Shown here in pieces: positions 60,115 to 64,000 of a DNA stretch of 64,000 bases. How positions within the stretch are numbered: position 1 is the first letter of the stretch; each line of letters starts with the position of its first letter. The notes below the pieces were generated by a model. The model ran no database searches and was not told where the DNA came from. It worked only from the letters and a program-made list of their open reading frames with translations. The DNA is from Bacillus sp. cl95. Lineage in GTDB: Bacteria; Bacillota; Bacilli; Bacillales; Cytobacillaceae. Both the position numbers and the translations under genes were made by a program. The stretch covers positions 344,194-408,193 of the forward strand of contig NZ_FOYF01000002.1 of NCBI RefSeq assembly GCF_900115925.1, in the 5' to 3' direction.

Positions 60115-60324
60115 CTTGAATCTCCTTTATGTATGAGCTAACAATATTATAAATCCATTTTATCAAAATAAATGGCTCTGTATAACTTAACCAAAAAGTT
60201 ACCTATTTCTTATGAAATGGCTAATCATGCAACAAACAACTATTTAGTTAAACATTGACATAGTAAAAAAACGTGAGCAGTAAACACTATGAAGGCTCCT
60301 ATCATTGAAAGTGAGGGATCCTAC

Positions 60325-60702
60325 ATGGCAGATCAAGATCGAAATTTTGAAATAAACGATCTTCGTCATAGTACTGACATTGGAGAAGATGACCAATATC
60401 GATCAGCGGAATCAGGGTTTAGGGAAGAGACTGCTGCTGAAATTGCTGCTCCAGTTACACTCAGACGGGAAAGGGAGCATGATTACGATCATGACAGAGT
60501 GGATAGCGGTAGAGGTGTAGGTTACGCTGCACTTGCTCTCTCTGTACTTTCATTGTTCATCATGCCAATTCTGTTTGGTGCTGCAGGAATTGTGTTAGGT
60601 TTTGTTGCAAGGCGAAGAGGAGCAGAAGCTTCAGGAAGCTGGGCAATTGGGATTGGTGCCGTTTCTATTATCATCGGCATTTTTATCCTCCCGTTTTTCT
60701 AA
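60325..60702 (+). CDS. yqfX: Membrane protein YqfX
   Basis: This is a small protein of unknown function (125 residues). The N-terminal 70 residues are hydrophilic and acidic (MADQDRNFEINDLRHSTDIG); the C-terminal half has two transmembrane helices separated by RRRGAEASGSWAIG. The helical pair resembles DUF4190-like domains. The ATG at 60325 follows GTGAGGGATC; the frame opens at 60289. Position between yqfW and ispG matches B. subtilis yqfX. Confidence 0.82.
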   Translation: MADQDRNFEINDLRHSTDIGEDDQYRSAESGFREETAAEIAAPVTLRREREHDYDHDRVDSGRGVGYAALALSVLSLFIMPILFGAAGIVLGFVARRRGAEASGSWAIGIGAVSIIIGIFILPFF

Positions 60703-60713
60703 AGTAGGAGCAA

Positions 60714-60748
60714 AAGAAAGATGCCTGGCGGCTGCCAGGCATCTTTTC
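60714..60748. terminator. Bidirectional terminator between yqfX and ispG
   Basis: The stem AAAGATGCCTGGC / GCCAGGCATCTTT, with T-rich flanks in both directions, separates two convergent genes. Confidence 0.85.
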
Positions 60749-60760
60749 GATTTCACTTTT

Positions 60761-61876
60761 CTAAACTTCTTGAATTTCAGCTTGTTCAGCAGCTTTTTTC
60801 TGGAAATATTCTTCAGCAATCTGGTCGATTTCCTTTTTAAGTTCTTCAACCATGGTAGCTTCAGGGACCTTCCTTACGATTTCACCTTTACGGAAAAGTA
60901 ATCCTTCTTTCCTCGCGCCAGCGATGCCAATATCTGCTTCCCTTGCTTCTCCTGGACCGTTTACTGCGCATCCAAGAACAGCCACTTTAATTGGTGCTTT
61001 AATTTGTTGAATATATTCTTCAACTTCATTTGCAATGCTAATGAGGTCGATTTCGATTCTTCCACAAGTTGGACATGAAATTAGGGTTGCTGCATTTGAA
61101 GACAATCCGAAAACCTTAAGGAGTTCCCTTGCAACCTTTACTTCCTCAACTGGATCAGCACTTAAGGAAACTCTAAGGGTGTTTCCAATGCCTTTACTTA
61201 AAATTGCGCCTAGACCCGCAGCACTTTTAACAGTTCCAGAAAACAGTGTCCCAGACTCTGTAATGCCAAGGTGAAGAGGGTAGTCAAATGCTTTTGCAGC
61301 CTTCTCGTATGCTTCAATTGCTAATGGAACATCAGAAGCTTTCATAGAAACGATGATGTCATGGAAATCAAGGTCTTCTAAGATTTTGATATGATGAAGG
61401 GCACTTTCAACCATTCCATCTGCTGTTGGATATCCATATTTTTCGATGATTCTTTTCTCAAGAGAACCTGCGTTAACACCAATACGGATAGGAATACCTT
61501 TTGCCTTAGCAGCCTTTACGACCGCTTCAACTTTTTCCCTTTTGCCGATGTTACCTGGATTGATGCGGATTTTGTCAGCACCGCCTTCAATCGCTTTTAG
61601 AGCCAATTTATAATCAAAATGAATATCAACCACAAGAGGAATATTAATTCTTTTTTTGATTTCTGCTATTGCATTAGCAGCACGTTCGTCTGGACAAGCA
61701 ACACGGACAATTTGACAGCCGGCTTCTTCAAGACGCAAGATTTCAGCAACAGTTGCTTCCACGTCATGCGTCTTTGTAGTAGTCATACTTTGGATGACTA
61801 GTTCATTATTGCCGCCTATCGTTAAATTACCTACCTTGACAGGACGGGTTTTCGTGCGATGTATAATTTCGTTCAA
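60761..61876 (-). CDS. ispG: 4-hydroxy-3-methylbut-2-en-1-yl diphosphate synthase
   Basis: IspG (GcpE) makes HMBPP in the MEP isoprenoid pathway using an iron-sulphur cluster and flavodoxin. The 371-residue protein starts [15 protein letters not shown] and has a TIM-barrel domain ([23 protein letters not shown]) and cluster cysteines in ISCPTCGR and [12 protein letters not shown]. The TTG start at 61876 lies behind AGGAGCG. Its product is the substrate of IspH, encoded 7 kb away. Confidence 0.96.
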   Translation of the reverse strand: MNEIIHRTKTRPVKVGNLTIGGNNELVIQSMTTTKTHDVEATVAEILRLEEAGCQIVRVACPDERAANAIAEIKKRINIPLVVDIHFDYKLALKAIEGGADKIRINPGNIGKREKVEAVVKAAKAKGIPIRIGVNAGSLEKRIIEKYGYPTADGMVESALHHIKILEDLDFHDIIVSMKASDVPLAIEAYEKAAKAFDYPLHLGITESGTLFSGTVKSAAGLGAILSKGIGNTLRVSLSADPVEEVKVARELLKVFGLSSNAATLISCPTCGRIEIDLISIANEVEEYIQQIKAPIKVAVLGCAVNGPGEAREADIGIAGARKEGLLFRKGEIVRKVPEATMVEELKKEIDQIAEEYFQKKAAEQAEIQEV

Positions 61877-61986
61877 AGGTTTTCGCTCCTTTTAAAAATC
61901 GGATTCAATAAGTGCAATTGAAAAAACAATATGAGATTATTCTATCAGCAGAGCACTGGAATTGACAAGGAAAGAAACCATTTCGA

Positions 61987-62319
61987 TTATTCCTTTGAAT
62001 AATCAGGAAACTTGTATTTTTTCCCGATCTGAATTTTTTCTGGTTTTTGACCAGAATTAAGTTTTTTGAAATCTTGTATGACCTCACTAATGGATATAGG
62101 TATAGGTTTATCAATTTTAGATTCAATGATAGAAAGCACGGTATCTCCTGGAGTTACTTTTTGTTCAAAATAAGGTGAAGAGGCACCCTCATTAGAACTT
62201 ACTTCTGCCATGACTTCTTTCTCCTCCATGATAGTATGTGGTAATGTACCTACTTTTAAATCGTAATAAATGGCATATATCAATAGTAGTGTAAGGGAGA
62301 GTACGAATAATTTCTTCAT
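61987..62319 (-). CDS. yqfZ: LysM-domain membrane protein YqfZ
   Basis: This 110-residue protein has an N-terminal transmembrane anchor (KLFVLSLTLLLIYAIYY) and a C-terminal LysM-like domain (VTPGDTVLSIIESKI through IQIGKKYKFP). It matches YqfZ of B. subtilis in place and size. The ATG at 62319 is eight bases after GGAGG; a longer frame reaches 62367 without a ribosome site. It probably sits at the outer face of the membrane and touches peptidoglycan, by inference from LysM. Confidence 0.85.
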   Translation of the reverse strand: MKKLFVLSLTLLLIYAIYYDLKVGTLPHTIMEEKEVMAEVSSNEGASSPYFEQKVTPGDTVLSIIESKIDKPIPISISEVIQDFKKLNSGQKPEKIQIGKKYKFPDYSKE

Positions 62320-62486
62320 CAGCCATTCCTCCGGACAATTGTTTTCTCCATTTATATGCTTGTCCATCTATTCATATGACAATTTTTTCTTTGATAATGG
62401 GCACTATTACCCAGTCTTTACATTACCTTTACATGCCCTTAATACTTCATCTTTAAAATAAAATATGTAAAAGAAGGGGGCGCAAC

Positions 62487-64000
62487 ATGAAGTTGACAAT
62501 GGATTCACTTAAGATAGGATTTGTAAAAGAGCGGCTTGGAAAATTCTCTTTACTAAGTAGATTGTTACTTTTGACTTTAAGTTTGTTAATTTGTACGGTT
62601 ATTTCCGTGGCATTTATTGCGTACTACATTGCGAAAGATTCTACCCAGCAGCTAATGGAACAAAGATTGGAAACTGACGTACAATCTGTTTATGATACTG
62701 CACAAAATTTGATGCTAATATATGTTGGGAATGAATCGAAGTTTGAGGCGAAAATGAATCAGTCGCTTCGAAAACTTGATTCGAAACTTTCACAAGATGG
62801 TTTAGCGAGTAGTTATCTCCTTATCAATGGCGAAAAGATCAAACCGATAAATCAGAATAATCGTCAATCGATTTCAATCAATAAAGAAGTGTTAAAAGAA
62901 ATCAATTCAACAAAACGTGGAGTCATACATAGGGAAATCAATGGGGAAGAATACACACTTGCCTTTCAGAATGTCCAAGAATTAAAAGGCATTTTTGTTA
63001 TTGCCTTACCTGAAACTTTATATATGAAAGATGTAACAAAGTTAGCCATATATATTATGATCGTGGCAGGGATTGGATTGGTGATTACAGCCATACTTCT
63101 CCTTGTTCTTGTTAGAAGCCTGACGATCCCGCTTGTAAGGTTGACAGAAATCATGAAGGAAGTAAGAACAGGTAAATTGAATATACAGTTAACCCCAAAA
63201 ACAACGACTCCAGAAATTCTTTCCCTTTATGAGAGTTTTCAGCTCATGTTAACTCAAATGAAGGATTTATTGAGTAACATATCAAAAACGACTTTTCATT
63301 TATCCATTACCGGAAATGAATTAAGTGGTATTTCAAATCGAGTAATGAGTGACAATGAACAACTCTTGAGAGCGATTTATGTGGTAAGGGGCGGTGCTAA
63401 TGAAACAGCAGGCAGCTCTGAAATTAATGTAAAATTGTATAGGGATATGAAACATACTGTGGAGCACGCATTTGGTCACATGGAATCTGTAATGGAGAAT
63501 ACTATCTTGATGAATAATCTAGCTGTGACTGGAGAAAAGAACGTTGAGAATATGGCGGAATTGATTTCGATTTTTGAAAAAGAAATCGACAGTGTGACAA
63601 TCACTGTGAATCAAGTGAAAAACCATTCACTATCCATTGCAAACGTTGTAACGATCATTAAGCAAATCGCAGATCAAACCAAGCTTTTAGCCCTAAATGC
63701 AGCAATTGAAGCTGCAAGGGCAGGTGAAGCAGGAAAAGGATTTGCTGTTGTGGCAAGTGAAGTCCGTAAGTTGGCAGAACAATCATCTAATGCCACAGAA
63801 GCTATCACTGAAATGATTGGGGAAATGGAGAGTATATCATATCAAGCTTCTAAACAATTTGATAACATGCTTCTTCGTTTTAAAGACCATCAAAAAATTG
63901 CTATTGAAAGTAAGTCTGCTTTTGATCAATTGATGATAAAGATTCTTTCTGTTAGTGAATTAATCGGAAATGTCCAAAATGACTTAATCGAATTGAAAGA
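62487..64000 (+). CDS. Methyl-accepting chemotaxis protein, 5' part (3' end outside window)
   Basis: This is a transmembrane chemoreceptor. From the ATG at 62487 (behind AGAAGGGGGCG) the frame stays open to the window end, at least 504 codons. Two transmembrane segments (about 26-50 and 184-210) flank an extracellular sensor of about 130 residues. A HAMP domain follows ([17 protein letters not shown]). The signalling-hairpin core [20 protein letters not shown] and [20 protein letters not shown] is near residue 395-430. The ligand is unknown. The last methylation helix lies outside. Confidence 0.93.
   Translation, partial: MKLTMDSLKIGFVKERLGKFSLLSRLLLLTLSLLICTVISVAFIAYYIAKDSTQQLMEQRLETDVQSVYDTAQNLMLIYVGNESKFEAKMNQSLRKLDSKLSQDGLASSYLLINGEKIKPINQNNRQSISINKEVLKEINSTKRGVIHREINGEEYTLAFQNVQELKGIFVIALPETLYMKDVTKLAIYIMIVAGIGLVITAILLLVLVRSLTIPLVRLTEIMKEVRTGKLNIQLTPKTTTPEILSLYESFQLMLTQMKDLLSNISKTTFHLSITGNELSGISNRVMSDNEQLLRAIYVVRGGANETAGSSEINVKLYRDMKHTVEHAFGHMESVMENTILMNNLAVTGEKNVENMAELISIFEKEIDSVTITVNQVKNHSLSIANVVTIIKQIADQTKLLALNAAIEAARAGEAGKGFAVVASEVRKLAEQSSNATEAITEMIGEMESISYQASKQFDNMLLRFKDHQKIAIESKSAFDQLMIKILSVSELIGNVQNDLIELK

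Noticed and set aside
60602-60901. 99-residue plus-strand frame, Phe/Leu-rich, across the yqfX end
   Set aside because: It overlaps yqfX, the terminator and antisense ispG; no ribosome site and no family resemblance.

Overview
The window is 64 kb of chromosome from a low-GC, spore-forming member of the Bacillaceae (Bacillus in the broad sense, not B. subtilis itself). The evidence is the gene order, which follows the B. subtilis yqeG to yqfZ segment almost gene for gene, the sporulation genes (sda, gpr, spoIIP, yqxA, yqfC, yqfD), the competence operon comEA-EB-EC, strong AGGAGG-type ribosome binding sites, frequent GTG and TTG starts, and Firmicute-type regulation (CIRCE/HrcA, T-box, Zur). 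No rRNA, tRNA, prophage, CRISPR array or complete insertion sequence was seen. It is a housekeeping region, and no obvious undescribed multi-gene system is present. The novelty lies in details: an apparent ATT start codon, repeat elements, a shortened comEB and a few unassigned genes.

Layout. 1-2.4 kb: the 3' end of an M3 oligoendopeptidase gene, the divergent phosphatidylethanolamine genes pssA and psd, and the short gene sda. 2.4-2.8 kb: an intergenic region with DnaA boxes. 2.8-7.9 kb: the collinear run yqeG-yqeH-aroE-yhbY-nadD-yqeK-rsfS-yqeM (ribosome assembly, shikimate and NAD synthesis). 7.9-14.2 kb: comER on the minus strand, comEA-comEB-comEC, the small gene yqzM, and holA. 14.2-17.5 kb: rpsT, gpr, spoIIP, yqxA. 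17.6-28.9 kb: lepA, hemW, then the heat-shock operon hrcA-grpE-dnaK-dnaJ-prmA-rsmE-mtaB behind a perfect CIRCE operator. 28.9-33.3 kb: yqeW (minus strand), rpsU-yqeY, yqfC-yqfD-phoH. 33.5-39.1 kb: pgpH-ybeY-dgkA-cdd-era-yqzL-recO. 39.1-44.2 kb: a T-box leader, then glyQ-glyS, ccpN and a PPDK-regulator gene. 44.5-50.4 kb: the macromolecular synthesis cluster (yaiI/yqxD-like gene, dnaG, sigA), an unassigned membrane protein, an acyl-CoA dehydrogenase and cytochrome c550. 50.5-64 kb: trmK, yqfO, ispH (minus), yqfQ (minus), cshB, nfo, yqfT (minus), a zinc-uptake ABC pair with zur, yqfW (minus), yqfX, ispG (minus), yqfZ (minus), and the 5' part of a chemotaxis receptor gene that runs off the window.

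How the genes work together. Many products serve translation: ribosome biogenesis (YqeH, YhbY, RsfS, Era, YbeY, CshB), rRNA, tRNA and ribosomal-protein modification (RsmE, PrmA, MtaB, TrmK), ribosomal proteins S20 and S21, EF4 and glycyl-tRNA synthetase. Others serve replication and transcription initiation (HolA, DnaG, SigA, and Sda linking replication status to sporulation), protein folding (the DnaK system), DNA uptake (ComE) and repair (RecO, Nfo). Two enzymes of the MEP isoprenoid pathway, IspH and IspG, flank the zinc cluster.

Start codons were re-chosen in many genes from the Shine-Dalgarno position and family length. Three short genes (sda, yqzM, yqzL) were read directly from the sequence.
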